DNA of 64,000 bases, taken from Monodelphis domestica. Its lineage: Eukaryota > Chordata > Mammalia > Didelphimorphia > Didelphidae. Under the pieces are notes generated by a model. That model searched no databases. It saw only the letters and a list, made by a program, of their open reading frames with translations, and was not told the origin of the DNA. The stretch covers positions 14,967,255 through 15,031,254 of the forward strand of contig NC_077232.1 in the NCBI RefSeq assembly GCF_027887165.1, in the 5' to 3' direction. A program made the translations under genes and the position numbers. Each line of letters begins with the position of its first letter. Position 1 is the first letter of the stretch. This document shows, piece by piece, positions 1-12,130 of the stretch.

Positions 1-1415
1 AAAATACTGATCCCACCCAAGACAAGTCTAATTTTTGGGAGCCTGCTTCTGAAGCACAAATAAAGGATGATCCTTTCTCTCCTGAAATGGAGATGAGACA
101 CCCCTTCATATACATCAGGTGCAGACCCCTCTCTTTAATACTCTGTAACATCTCATGCTCTGCAACTGCTGGTTGATCTTACCTCCTCTTATATTCTTCT
201 AGCACCCTATCCTCTCCTACCCTTTCTCCCACCCCACAACTGGCCCCAACTCCAAAGAAATCTCATTCTACTACCATACCTGTTCCTAACCTGTTGCCTC
301 AGCATCACCACAGTCAGTTTCTAAGGAATCATAGACATCAGATGACTATTACGAAACCTCTTTCCCATTAAGGGAAGTGCCCAAAATAGAAAGCAATGTG
401 GATGTGGTGATCCTAAGAAATCATATTCCTTTTACACCCCCAAGCAATTAGAGAAATGACACATAATGTATCTTCATTTGAATATGAAACTTTGGTCATG
501 ACCAAGAAGATGACTGACATTTTTCATCAATATGACCCATCCTATAAGGATGTTGGGAATTTGCTTAATGCTTTTCTAATGGAATGTGAGAAAAATGAAA
601 TCATCTCTTATATTAACATGGTCCAGGGGCATAATGTACACACTGGCCAGCTCAGGATCCTGCACGGGATTATAAAAGTACTATGGACCAGTTTCAATTA
701 CATCATTGTAGAGATACCATTATAACAGCTATGGTAGAATGTTCTGAATATATGGAAGCATGGTTAAAATTAGAAAGGCCTAGACAATCAGATCATGTGA
801 AATCCTCACAACTCATGGATAAGGTCATTGATCTGGGGGGTCAATATCTAGTCCTTGATAATTCTAAAGACAAAGATATTGAGCAAATAAAGAGATATAT
901 TGTCAACAACTCTTCAAGGTCTTCAAGGTCCAAGATTATTTTAAGATGCCTTGCCAAGAAGGCCTCAAATGGACTTTGAAGAGTTGAGAAACACTGCTCC
1001 TTATGTCTTTAAAGGCCAAAAGGAAAAACAGAGAGAGGCTAATAATATCATAGAAACCCTGTGAAAATAAATAAAAATTTTGGAGGATAAAAATTGCAAA
1101 TAAAACAAAAGGCATGATGCTGAACTAATGGCACTAGCCCCTCACCAAGAACCTAAATATCAGTCCCTTACCTGCCAATTCCTTCATAAGAAGGGTCACA
1201 TAATAATGAACTGTAGGGATTTTTTCTGGGTGATGATGAACTATACCCATCGGAGAAATTCTTATAGAAATAATTACAGGAATGATAATTATAATAGTGA
1301 TTTCAGGAATCATAATTTTAGTACTGATAATCATCCTAGGGACATAAATCAGTCACCTGACAACTCATACCAAATGACCTCTCAGCAGTATATTTTGAGA
1401 GGAGTTCATCCCTGA
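1..1415 (+). pseudogene. ERV1 gag remnant
   Basis: Open blocks at 456-725, 683-979 and 1128-1415 are successive pieces of one Gag in shifting frames. The first two look like capsid: a TDIF..YDPSYKDV block and an acidic helix-rich follow-on. The third carries a degraded zinc knuckle (C, H, C spacing around 1168-1215, reading C-Q-F-L-H-K-K-G-H...N-C) followed by an Asn/Tyr/Arg-rich tail. The same capsid and knuckle blocks recur on the minus strand at about 27570-28230 in ERV5, which supports the assignment. Frameshifts and stops separate the blocks, so no functional product is expected. Confidence 0.72.
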
Positions 1416-1619
1416 ACCACAGAGGGAGCTACTATCCTTCAGGACTCAGTCCAAGCTACTAACGAAAGATTATGAAGGTGTACCGGGGTGGGAGTTGGGG
1501 TTTGGGGAACAAGGATAGGTGGCTACAAACTTTTATTTTCCAGACCCTGACGTCTTACTGAACATTGTCCCTATCCTGCCTATCCCCATACTAATGAGCA
1601 CCATGTAACATTAAAGGTT

Positions 1620-2966
1620 GGTAATGCCTATTATGATTGCCTTTGGACATTGACATTGGAGTTTCCCGGTCTGTATTGAATAGTACACCTGATTCTTACT
1701 GCAGATCCATTGACTCAGTTAATGTCAGGGGGGTATCAGGGACACCCCTAAATGTTCCCAAGATTTCCCTTAGAATAGTGTCTATAGGAACCCTTAGTAT
1801 GGAACACTGCCTCCTCTTCATGCCTGGCTCTCCTATAAATTGGCTGGGGAGAGAACCTTTGTGCAATCTTAGGGCCACAATAACTTGCTCTCCAGATGGC
1901 TCTATTACACGGGAACTGCCTGAGGAATCCTTAACTTTACTCCCTGTAATTCTTTCACATACTCATGAAATGAAGGAAACTCCTGTTTTTGAGATCCCAG
2001 ATGATATACTTGAGTATCTCTGGGACACACCATCTTCTAATGTTGGCCTACATAAATCGGCTGTCCCTGTCCAAATTTAAACAAAATCTATCCTACCTCT
2101 TTCCATTCCTCAGTACACTCTTTTGAAGGAGGCAATTGATAACATTAAGCCAGTAATAAATTATCTAATTGACCATGGCATCATAATTCATGGTGAATCT
2201 GAGTACAATACACCCATTCTGCCTGTTAAAAAGTCAAAACTGGGGCCCGATGGCAAGCATCCCTATAAATTTCTCTAGGATTTGAGAGCTATGAACAAAT
2301 TATAAAGAGACACCCTGTAGTTTCCAACATAAATACTATTATTTCTTCTGTTCCTACCATAGCTACATATTTTAAAATATTAGACTTTTGCTCAACTTTC
2401 TTCTCTATACCCATACATGAGAATTCCAGGCATATATCTTTGCATTCACCTTGAATGGCTTCCAGTGGATCTGAACTCATCTTACCCAAAGGTTTGTGGA
2501 CAGCCCTGCTTTGTTTACACAATTCTTAACTGCTGATACAGATGCCATAAAATTTAAATACAGTCTTTTAATTCAGTATATGGATGATTTACTCTTGGCC
2601 TCATAAAATGCTGAAGCATGGAAAGTGGAGAGTAAACACCCCCACTTAGAGCTACATAGGGGAGGCCACAAGGTCTCCAAGGAAAAAGTTCAGTGGTATC
2701 TCCCCAAGGTACAATACTTAGGCTTTGTTTTATCTGCTAGGTCCCATTTAATGTCTCCCAAACATATTGAAAATATCGAAAAGTTAAGTCCTCCGACCAC
2801 TAAAAACCAATTGATAGCTATTCTTGGAGCAACAGGATTTGGTTGGCAGTGGATCCCTTGCTATGGAGAAATCACTAAGCCCCTTGTAGCACTTATAAAA
2901 AAAAAAGCTGTTCTGTGTGTCCCTGCCATAGGCATACCAAATTATGATAAACCATTTACCTTGTAG
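1620..2966 (+). pseudogene. ERV1 protease and reverse transcriptase remnant
   Basis: 1637-2080 is an open protease block of 147 codons. The active-site D-T-G reads D-I-G, and the G-R-D type motif near its end reads W-L-G-R-E. It runs into the RT fingers (N-T-P-I-L-P-V-K-K at about 2205-2235). After several stops the RT catalytic motif Y-M-D-D is still readable at about 2578-2589. 2625-2966 is an open thumb/connection block with the typical Y-L-G-F-V-L-S and Q-W-I-P signatures. The order and wording fit a class I (gammaretrovirus-like) Pol. The gene is broken by stops between 2280 and 2620 and ends before RNase H. Confidence 0.78.
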
Positions 2967-4153
2967 TTCCAATAACAAAAGGCATAACTTTAGGTGTTCT
3001 AACTGAAATTTTGGTTCCTGCTCAATGCCTAGTAGCCTATTATTCATCCCATACCTCGATGACTATGTCTAATCCAAGGCCAAATGGACCACAAAGAACT
3101 TGACTTGCAAAGTGCCAAATGAGTACAAAAAGGCTAAAGAAACCAAATCAATCCTATGGGGATTGATGATATTTTGCACAAAAAGCACAATGACTTGACC
3201 ATATGTGAGAATCGAGTTTGTGGCTGTTTAATATGTGTAAATTGAAGGACTTCCTTGTACCACACGTTATATCAAGAATATAAAATCAATTTCTCTGGCT
3301 CCATTATCCCCCCAAAAAATGAAGAAAAGTGTTGAATCAGGAAATTCTATTTCCCATTTGGCTTGAGATCTAGTCTCTTTTTCTATTTTCTCTCATGATG
3401 TGACAACTTACTGTAGTCCAGACTGCTAAACTGGGTTAGTGACTAATTATGGTTCCACACTTATGGGAAATGGAACCCTACAAGAACCTGTTGTGAGGTG
3501 TGATATTTTTTTCCATTTTCTTCTTTTTTTCCCTTCTTCCCAGGATTATTTTTCTAGTTTTCTTTTTATATGTTTTTTTTTTATCTGTCTCAGAAGTAAT
3601 TTTTTTATTTTAATTTCATACATTACTTGATGTTTATTGATACTTTATTCATATGCCTTATAACTCGACCATGTATCCATTGTAATTCCTACATGAATCC
3701 TATATCCTCCTCAGGGGGGATGTATTTTTTTTTTCCTCAGAGGGTACTATGTTATTATTGTAAACTTTGACTTGAATTAGAGACAAAGTTATAATAAAAG
3801 ACTACCTCCCAGAATCTAGAAGGCATTGTGAAGATGCCTGCAGATACCACACTCTATACCAGAAGATCCAGAGTGAACTTTGAGATACTGTGATTTTGAA
3901 CTTTGAGGGGGTAGAATGCTTTTATTTTTGAATGTATAATCTCATACCAAAGAGTACTGCCCACTAAATAGCTTTTTGTTAATGAACTTATTATTGGTTT
4001 TATTCCTTTTCCCTTTTATTTCCCTCTTATCCCAAATAATTGTAATTTCCTTTTAAAAACTGAAATATTTGTATATACCTCTAGTTCAGGTTATAAGTTA
4101 TATTTTTGATATCAATTGAGGAGGCTGGTCTCCCAAAAGATCACAGGGAAGTA

Positions 4154-4414
4154 TGTATTGATTTTGAATCTTGAACAGTAGACAGTACATTTCCCACAAT
4201 CCCCTTTTCCTTTTCCTGTTTGTTTCTCTCCTTATGTGGGGGGAGCTTTGAGTTCCTGTTTCCACCCACGTAGTCTCTTGGAATCAATGGTGGAGGAAGG
4301 AGGAACGGCTCATGATTTTTGCTAGCCTTTCTTCCTTATACTTCAAGATAAAGATGTAATAAATATTATTAAATATAATACTTGGAATACTGGATATTAA
4401 TTTTAATCTTTACA
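4154..4414 (+). repeat. ERV1 3' LTR
   Basis: 261 bp that starts TGTATTG and ends CTTTACA, with canonical TG...CA termini. It contains an AATAAA-like polyadenylation region near its 3' end (about 4355-4375). A second copy of the same LTR lies at 51423-51681, which fixes both boundaries within a few bases. Confidence 0.7.
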
Positions 4415-4434
4415 TCAAACATCTGACTGAATTA

Positions 4435-4655
4435 GAAAGACCTTATTTAAAACCAAACCTCAGAAATGTAATAACTGCACAACTCTGGACAAGTCACTTA
4501 ATCTCTTTTTTTTTTTCAAAGTCCTCAATTACAAAACAGGGAGAAAATAGCACCTTACTTTCTAGGAAGTCATGATAATAAAATTATTTCTAAGTCATGG
4601 TATTACATGATGTCTGGCATTTAGTAGGCAGTACATAAACGTTAGTTTAAATAAA
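4435..4655 (+). repeat. MIR-like SINE
   Basis: Carries the order of MIR landmarks: a GGACAAGTCACTTAATCTC core, a stretch equivalent to 'cctcagttt..acaaaa.ggg', then a TGGCATTTAGTAGGCA 3' block followed by 'aaacgttagtt'. Diverged, so an old insertion. It sits between the ERV1 LTR and the segmental duplication. Confidence 0.6.
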
Positions 4656-5439
4656 ATATAATAATTTTTTATCAACATACATATATAGTGATTACTTAAT
4701 ATAAAATGTGATTCTGAAAAATAAAAAATAATGTAAAATATATAGTATAATGTGTAATTATAAAACAGCAAAATAAAAATACTACACCCACACTATGATG
4801 ATGATGACAATGATGACCACATCTACTATAATGAATACTTCTACCTTGACTAAGACTACAGCTATGATATTATTACTACTACTACTCTATTAATGCTACT
4901 ACTGTGATCACTATTACTTCTACTAATTCTAGGCAAGAACACTTGTACTTGAATGCTTGAAAACTTCTAGAATACATTATCTTTTTGCTCTTATTTGTAC
5001 TCTTGATTTATTGTTGTCATTCAAAATAATAAAAATATAGCAGTTTAAATTTAGAAATGTATCAAGAGAAGAGATTATGGAGTGAGAGAGTTGATTGTTT
5101 TTAAGTATACCATTAATATCTCCTGGGATTTTTTCCCATAACATTTCCATACTTAAAAATATTGTTTATTTAATTGCAACATTCTTTTCATTTTATATTT
5201 TGACTTCTGAACACTCCACCTCCACCCCTACTTCCATTCACTGAGAGGCGAGACAAATGATAAAATATACATGTGATATCATACAAAACTTGTCTGTATT
5301 AGCCTTGTCTCTGAAGAAAAAGCAGGAAAAAGAAAGAGAGTGAGGAACTAAAATTCATTTTACGTTAGGAGTTCATCATTAATCTCTCTAGTAGTGTCTA
5401 GTATGTTTTCATGATGAATTCTTTGGAATTGTCTTGGAT

Positions 5440-6000
5440 CATGTGATTGATCAAAGAAGTTAACTCTTTCACAATTGATTGTCATAGCTACAGTGTTATT
5501 ACTGTGTACAATATCCTGGTCCTTCTTGTTTCACTTTACAACAGTTCATAAAAGCTTTTCCATGTTTCTGTAAACCAACCCCATTGGTATTTCCCTTAAT
5601 ACAATAGAACCCCATCACAATTATTTGCCATAATTTATTCAGTTATTTTTTCCAATTGATGGACATTCCCTCAATGGGTAATTCTTTGTCACCTGGAAAT
5701 GAGTAGCTATATACATTTTTTAAAACATAGATCCTTTGTTTCATTTTTTTTTATATTGTTTACCCATAGATCTAGTATTCTTATAGCTGAGTGAATAAGT
5801 ATTAGTAATTTATATAACTTTGGGCATAAATCCAAATTGTTCTGCAGTGTAAAGGGAGATGTTCACTGCTCCACTACTAGTTGCCAAATTATTTCCCTTA
5901 TAATCTTCAGAATGTTTGTTTCAATAAAATTAAGTTGGCATACCCCAGTTGATTCACGATCTACTTTTTAAATTTATACTGAGATAGAGCATTTTTTCCA
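5440..6000 (-). repeat. Old L1 3'-end fragment (copy 1)
   Basis: The minus strand resembles the C-terminal part of L1 ORF2 and the adjoining 3' end (compare the LINE-1 at 63300-63580), but is far more diverged. The equivalent fragment in the other duplication copy, 56290-56860, has a 91-codon minus-strand open stretch that aligns with the ORF2 C-terminus (...LNKLW..IVMGYYCTKGN...). Because it is present in both duplication copies it predates the duplication. Confidence 0.65.
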
Positions 6001-6759
6001 AATAATTGTATTTAGCTTTTTTATTCTTAAAAATGGCTTTTTGAATTTTCTGACCATTTATCAAGTAGAGAATATTTTAAATTTTATAATTTTATCTCAG
6101 TTGTAGACTAAATATATATTTCATTAATGAAATCTTTACCAGAAGATCATGCTGTTAAAATTTTTTTATATTATTTGTTTCCCTTTTGCATGATGTAATT
6201 TCCCTAATTATCTATTTTAATTAGGTCTATTTTAGCTTTTTTTTTCAGTTTTTAAAACATTTTATTTATCATTTTCATACATTATTCATTAGAAACAGAT
6301 ATCATTTTCTTTTCCTCTCCCCTTCCCCCCAGTACCCCTCCCCTAGCCAACGCACGATTCCTCTGGGTTTCACATGTGTCCTTGCTCTGAACCCATTTCC
6401 TTGTTGTTGTTATTTGCATTAGGGTGCTCATTTAGCATCTCTCCTTGATCATGTCCCCTCAACCTCTGTAGTCAAGCAGCTGCTTTTCCTCTATGTTTTT
6501 ACTCCCTCAGTTTGTCCTCTGCTTGAGGACAGTTTTTTTTTTTTTCTCATAGATCCCTGCAGATTGTTCAGGGACATTTTAAAGCCATTAATGGAGAAGT
6601 CCATTACGTTTGATTGTACCACAGTATATCAGTCTCTGTGTACAATGTTGTCCTGGTTCTGTTCCCCTCACTCTGCATCACTTCCTGGAGGTTGTTCCAG
6701 TTTCCATGGAATTCCTCTACTTTATTATTCCTTTTAGTACAATAGTAGTCTATCACCAC

Positions 6760-7087
6760 TTTGCTCACCCAGCATGTGAAGACTGCTTCAGCTGAACAGG
6801 TGGAAGAAACCAATAAGAAGGTTCAATGGCTGAGATGGCGACGCAGCAAAGCACTGTGGAGTGCTTAGGGTGTGTTGGAGCACAAAGGACAACATGGCCA
6901 TCCAATGCAGCTGAGGAAGTCTCCAGATGTAACAACTTTTCGTGCCAATGGATCCAGGCTTCCAACGCCGAGAGAGTGGGACTGTCTCTGTGCATTGACT
7001 TTTCCACTTAAATCCTCATGCACAAGTGTCTTTGTGCACAAAAACTCACAAAGACAATAGTCATCCTCGGTTACCGAGAGACAACTA
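6760..7087 (+). repeat. RTE-type short repeat, copy 1, inserted in LINE-1 copy 1
   Basis: About 325 bp nearly identical to 26494-26828, 5'-truncated relative to that longer copy, and ending in the same CTC-GGTTACCGAGAGACAACT 3' terminus. It interrupts LINE-1 homology on both sides. The sharp 3' end and variable 5' truncation fit target-primed insertion of an RTE-like LINE or its SINE. Family name inferred only. Open frames on both strands here are coincidental. Confidence 0.65.
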
Positions 7088-7204
7088 TTATGAGGGATTA
7101 TTCGATCACCAACATATACCACAATTTGTTCAGCCTTTCCCCAATTTAAGAGCATCCCATCATTTTCCAATTTTTGGCCACCACAAAGAGTGCAGCTAAT
7201 ATTG

Positions 7205-8887
7205 AACCGTCCTTGCATTCCTGGTATGAATCCTACCTGATCATAGTGAATAACCCTTGTAATGACTTGTTGGAATCTTTTTGCTAGCATCCAATTCAAG
7301 ATTTTTGCATCTGTATTCATTAGGGAGATTGGCCTACAGTTTTCTTTCTGTTTTTAACCTGCCTGGCTTGGGGATCAGTACCATGTTTGTGTTGTAAAAA
7401 GAATTTGGAAGAACCCCTTCTTGGCTTATTCTGTCAAATAGTTTGTATAATATTGGGGTTATCTGGTCATTGAATGTTTGATAGAATTCATTTGTGAATC
7501 CTTTTGGACCTGGGGATTTTTTCTTAGGGAGTTCTTTGATGGTTTGTTCAATTTCTTTTTCTGATATGGTGTTGTTTAGATAATTTATATCTTCTTCTTT
7601 TAGTCTAGGCAATTTATATTGTTATAAGTATCCATCCATATCACTTAGATTGCCATATTTGTTTCCATATTATTGGGCATAGTAGTTTTTAATGATTGCC
7701 TTGATTTCCTCTTCATTAGAGGCGAGGTCTCCCTTTTCATCTGGATACTGCCAATTTGGTTTTTTCCTTTCTTTTTTTTAATTAGACTAGTACTTTGTCT
7801 ATTTTATTTGTTTTTTCAAAGTACCAGCTTCTAGTTTTATTTATTAAATCAATAGTCCTTTGACTTTCAATTTTATTAATTTCTCCTTTTATTTGTAGGA
7901 TTTCTAATTTAGTCTTCATCTGAGGATTTTTAATTTGTTCACTTTCTAGTTGTTTTTTTTTTTAATTTGCATGCCCAATTCATTGACCTCTTCCCTTCTT
8001 AATTTGTTCATATATGATTTGAAGGATATAAATTTCCCCCTGAGTACTACTTGGGCTGCATCCCATAGGTTTTGAAAGGATGTCCCACCAATATCATTTT
8101 CTTCAATTAAGTTATTAATTGTTTCTATGACTTGTTATTTAAGTAGCCAGTTTTGTAGAATCATATTGTTTAATTTCCAATTAATTTTTGATTTATCTCT
8201 CCATGTACCCTTTCTAATTATTATTTTTATTGCATTGTGGTCTGAGAAGGTTGCATTTATTATTTCTGCCCTTTTGCACTTGTTTGCAATGATTTTATGC
8301 CCTAATACATGGTTAATTTTTGTGAATGTAGCATGTGCTGCTGAAAAGAAGGTGTATTCCTTTTTGTCCCTATTTATTTTTCTCCATATGTCTACTAACT
8401 CTAATTTTTCTAAGATTTCATTTGCTTCTCTCACCTCTTTCTTATTTATTTTTTTATTTGATTTATCTTGTTCTGATAGGGGAAGGTTCAGATCTCCCAC
8501 TAGTATCATTTTTCTATCTATTTCATCCTTGAGCTCCTCTAGTTTCTCCTTTAGAAATTTGGATGCTCTGTCATTTGGTGCATACATATTTATCAGTATG
8601 TAATTACCTTCCCTATCTCTTTTAACTAGATTTATTTTTACTTTGGCTTTGTCTGATATCATGATTGCTACTCCTGCCTTCTTTTTATCAGTTGATGCCC
8701 AATAGATTGGGCTCCATCCTTTTACTTTCACCCTATGTGTATCTACCTTCCTCATGTGTGTTTCTTGCAGACAACATAAGGTAGGGTTTGGGATTCTAAT
8801 CCCCTCTGCTATTTGCTTGAATTTTATGGGTCAGTTCATTACATTCACATTCAGAGTTATGATTACTGTCTGTGTATTTCCCAGCAT
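7205..8887 (-). pseudogene. LINE-1 copy 1 ORF2 remnant (endonuclease and RT start)
   Basis: The ATG is at about 8887 (complement) and matches the ORF2 start of LINE-1 copy 2. Open blocks: 8755-8135 (206 codons, apurinic endonuclease, including V-G-D-L-N and S-D-H-N-A-I motifs) and 7612-7334 (92 codons, start of RT with the P-K-K-K-S-P-G-P block). Stops and frameshifts lie between them and the catalytic RT core is deleted, so it cannot be active. Confidence 0.8.
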
Positions 8888-9354
8888 TTTGATTTCTACT
8901 CCTGGTCCTGCCTTTTCTTCTTTCACTGTTTCCTTCTACACCAATGTTTATTTATAGTCAGTCCCCCTAGTTTCCCCCTTTTTTTCCTTCACTTTCTACC
9001 CCTCCTCTCTTCTTATTCCCTCCCTTATTTTCCCCTGTAGTCTTTTTAATATCCGCCCACCCTCTCCCTCTTTTGTACTGCTTCCCTCCCCACCAGTCCA
9101 TTTTTCACCCTTCTACTCCCCTATAGGGTGCTAATCTATTCTCTTCCCCAATGGACTGGATTGTTCTTCCCTCTTTGGGTCAGTTTCAAAGTATGTAAGA
9201 GTTGAGTATTTCCTATCTCCAACCTCTTTACCCTTCCAGTGTATCGATGTTCTCCCCCCTCACGCCATGAGCTTCTTTGTGACATATAAATTTAACCCCA
9301 TTTGTTCCTTTTCCCATTTCTTTTAGTATTAACCTCTTTTTTTTAGCTGTGGTC

Positions 9355-9374
9355 ATACATACATACATACATAT

Positions 9375-9436
<62 letters not shown>

Positions 9437-9510
9437 CCAAAGCCATATGAGGGTACACCATAGATGAAAATGCACAAGAACAATGTCATTCTCGGTCACT
9501 GAGAGACTAC

Positions 9511-9584
<74 letters not shown>
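9355..9584. repeat. Microsatellites with RTE-repeat scrap
   Basis: A (CATA)n/(CA)n/(TA)n compound run at about 9355-9436 and a long (TA)n at about 9513-9584 flank about 75 bp (9437-9512) that ends like the RTE-type repeat (CATTCTCGGTCACTGAGAGAC). This looks like a third, tiny 3' fragment of that family whose tail expanded into (TA)n. It lies inside the inter-ORF part of LINE-1 copy 1. Confidence 0.7.
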
Positions 9585-9590
<6 letters not shown>

Positions 9591-9825
9591 GTATATGTAT
9601 TTATACATGAATATATCTATATACCTATTTATGTCTTGTCCTTTTATCCTATACAGTTTGTCATTGTTCCCTCTAAGTGTAATTCTTCTAGCTGCCCAAG
9701 AGATAGCAACAGTTTTTAAGACTTACCAATGACATCTTTTCTAATAGGGATACACATCATTTTAACTTATTGAGTCTCTTAAAAATTTTTTGTTGTTGTT
9801 TTGTTTTGGTTTTTCCCCCTCTTTT

Positions 9826-10900
9826 TTAATTACCTTTTGATGATTCTCTTGAGTTCTGTGCTTGGACATCAAATTTTCTGTTCAGGTCTGGTCTTTTATT
9901 ATGAATGCTTGGAATTCTTCTGTTGTGTTGAATGACCATACTTTGTCCTGTTAGAATATAGTCAGCTTTGATGGGTATTTTATTCTTGGTTGTAGACCTA
10001 GTTCCCTTGGTTTCCCGAATATCGTATTCCATGCCTTTTGGTCCTTCAGTGTGGATGCAGTCAGATCCTGTGTTAACCTCACCATGTTTCCATGGTATCT
10101 GAATGGCTTCTTCTTGGCAGCTTGTAATATCTTTTCTTTGCTTTTATAGTTTTTGAATTTGGCTATAACATTCCTGGGTGTTGTCAGTTGGGGATTAAAT
10201 ACAGGGGGTGATCTGTGCATTCTTTCAATCTCCACTTCACCCTCTTGTTCTAGGATATCGGGACAGTTTTCCTGAATAATTTCCTCTAGTATTATGTCCA
10301 GGCTTTTTCTTTTGTCATGGTCTTCTGGTAGTCCAATGATTCTTAAATTGTCTCTTCTTGAACGATTTTCTAAATCGTCTGTTTTGTGAATGAGATGCTT
10401 CACATTTTCCTCAATTTTTTCATTCTTTTTGTTTTGTTTTATAGTGTCCTGCTGCCTTGTGAAGTCACTTAATTCCAGTTGTTGTATTCTGGTTCTTAAT
10501 GATTGGATTTCATCTCTGGCTTTTTGGTCATCCTTTTCATTCTGGTCAGATTTTCTTTGAGATCTTCTTTCATCCTTTTTACCTCATCTTTCATCTCTTT
10601 TACCTCATCTTTCATCTCCTTTTCCTCATTTTCCAGCTGGTTGATTTTGGCTTTCACAACATTATTTTCTCGTTTTAGTTAAAGTACTTGTATTTCCAGA
10701 TGACTTATCTTAATTTTTAAGTTCTTTTCCCAATTGTCTTCAGCCTCTCTTAGTTGTGTTTTAAGTTCTTCCACAGCCTGTATCCAATTCACAGGGATTT
10801 CTGATTTATTGTTTGCTAATCTCTCCCCCTCTGTTCCATTTGCTGAGTAGAAGCTGTCGATTGTAGTTTCTTTCTTCTTTTTCTATTGTTTGCACAAATT
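9826..10900 (-). pseudogene. LINE-1 copy 1 ORF1 remnant
   Basis: The clear part is the open block 10403-9951 (150 codons), which covers the ORF1p RRM and C-terminal domains (D-N-L-R-I-I-G-L-P..., T-P-R-N-V-I-A-K-F). A frame-shifted continuation to 9826 encodes the very C-terminus. Coiled-coil-like, low-complexity sequence precedes it, up to about 10900. Homologous to the intact-looking block at 58500-59084. Confidence 0.75.
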
Positions 10901-11891
10901 CACCTCCTCTTTACTCCCCGTATTTGTCTGTGCTCTTGTTTCTCTCATTTTTTTTTGTTTTTTGGGGGCTTATATCAGTCTCCCCACTTGGAGCTTTAAC
11001 AGAAGATCTCTTGGTGTAGACTCTGGGGGAGGATTGTTGGGGGTTTGAGCATCCCTGTCCTTTGGAGACTTTTGATTGGCTTAAAATCCAGCAGTCAATG
11101 AGGATGGGTGGGTAGCCTGGGCTTCCCTGAGTTCTGCAGACTTTTGATGGGATTAAGTTCAGCTTAGTTGAGCTGCCTTTGCTCTGAGTCCTAAACTTCC
11201 TGGAAGGCTGGAGCAAATATGGAGGATCTCCAAAGCTCTGACCAGGCTGCCAGATTTATGCTCCCTCTCTAGCTTCTTCCCTGCCATCTGTGTTGGAAGC
11301 ACTGAATTTGGCCAGCCCTGCTCTCAAGCTTTGTCCTTCAGAACAGCACCTTTGCCCGCACAGAATTTCCCACTGCTGCTAGAATCTCAGCACTCTGTGT
11401 GGGAGGGGGGGTGGGTTCTGGGATCTTGCTTCTGTCTTCCCCTTAGATCCAAGTGCTCTCAGATTCCAGATTTTCAGGGGGCATATCTTTTGAATTAGGT
11501 CCAGCAGGAGGGTTCCTTGACTCTCTCTTGTTGTTAAGTTTGGTTTTCAGTCCCCTGGGAGCATTCAGTTTGTGATCGGTAAGGAAGGGTTTTCAGAGGA
11601 CTGAAATTCTGCTCCTTCTAGGCCGCAATCTTGACTCTGTCTCCCTCTTTTCACTTTTATTTTATCAGAGATCTTGATTTGTACTTTATGATTTTTGAAC
11701 TCACCAAAATTCTATACATTCTGCTAAAGCCCTCATTTTAATTATGAGAACTTTTTGTTCCTTGTATTTTTATGGCACACAATATATTGTATGATTTTGA
11801 TTTCTTATGCATTGTGCTTTGATGCTATTTATGAGTGAATCTATCTCATTTACACACTTATTCATGATTACACTTCTGTCTATTTCTCTCC

Positions 11892-11895
<4 letters not shown>

Positions 11896-11923
<28 letters not shown>
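11896..11923. repeat. (TA)n microsatellite specific to duplication copy 1
   Basis: About 28 bp of TA repeats following 'ctccat'. The matching place in copy 2 (about 57327-57340) has only 'tatataatttt', so the expansion is specific to copy 1. Confidence 0.8.
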
Positions 11924-11926
<3 letters not shown>

Positions 11927-12130
11927 CCCTTTGTATTCTTTTTGTGTCCAGTCTTTTACTTAAAATTCTGTTTTCTGTTCATTTGCATTGTCTTTTACTT
12001 TTTTTCCCCTTCCCTAATTCTTCTCTGGGGTTCAACCATTGCTTGCTCTTTTTTCTTTTATTTCCACTGCAAAAGTTCTTTCTTGGGTGCCTTTTTATAT
12101 AAATTAATTTCTCTATTTGTCCTCTCACTT

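Larger units (their letters stand above)
1..4414 (+). mobile_element. ERV1: class I endogenous retrovirus, 5' end outside window
   Basis: Decayed provirus read left to right: gag (about 1-1415), protease and reverse transcriptase (about 1620-2966), a non-coding 3' region, then an LTR at 4154-4414. The RT thumb/connection wording and the short linker from protease to RT resemble gammaretroviruses (class I). RNase H, integrase and env are not recognisable between about 2970 and 4150, so the copy is internally deleted as well as riddled with stops. A G-rich purine run followed by TG at about 3712-3720 looks like a polypurine tract. The 5' LTR would lie left of the window. The 3' region at 3300-4150 is similar to parts of ERV2, ERV3 and ERV4, so these belong to one broad family. 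Family name is not assigned. Confidence 0.8.
6245..11655 (-). mobile_element. LINE-1 copy 1, decayed
   Basis: Minus-strand L1. From its 3' end (left): 3' UTR with an A-rich terminus at about 6245; ORF2 C-terminus to about 7200; RT and endonuclease to 8887; inter-ORF region to about 9825; ORF1 remnant; 5' UTR ending near 11650. It has an internal deletion at about 7200-7205, where the sequence jumps from the ORF2 C-terminus (equivalent to about 63335 of LINE-1 copy 2) to the RT fingers (about 61480), losing about 1.85 kb. An RTE-type repeat is inserted at 6760-7087 and microsatellites in the inter-ORF region. The 5' UTR differs from that of LINE-1 copy 2. The paralogous site near 57085-57100 is empty. 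Confidence 0.88.
4665..12130 (+). repeat. Segmental duplication, copy 1
   Basis: 4665-6244 and 11656-12130 align with 55535-57511 plus 63947-64000 once the LINE-1 inserted in each copy is removed. Landmarks shared in order: an A/T-rich block with a GAT/ACT trinucleotide tract (about 4790-4900 vs 55660-55770), an old L1 3' fragment, a 'ttaattaggtct' block, and 'tatttttatggcacacaatatattg' (11768 vs 57198). Copy 1 lies immediately upstream of V2R-A's first visible exon, within what should be its intron 3. By eye divergence is several per cent with small indels. Confidence 0.85.

Noticed and set aside
3712..3720. Purine run plus TG as the start of a longer ERV1 LTR
   Set aside because: The solo LTR at 51423-51681 matches only 4154-4414, so the LTR most likely begins at 4154; the run may be a secondary polypurine tract.
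8127..8603. 158-codon plus-strand frame
   Set aside because: Antisense of the endonuclease region of LINE-1 copy 1; the same pattern appears antisense to copy 2.
9228..9719. Open frames with Ile/Tyr repeats on both strands
   Set aside because: They are translations of (TA)n and (CATA)n microsatellites.
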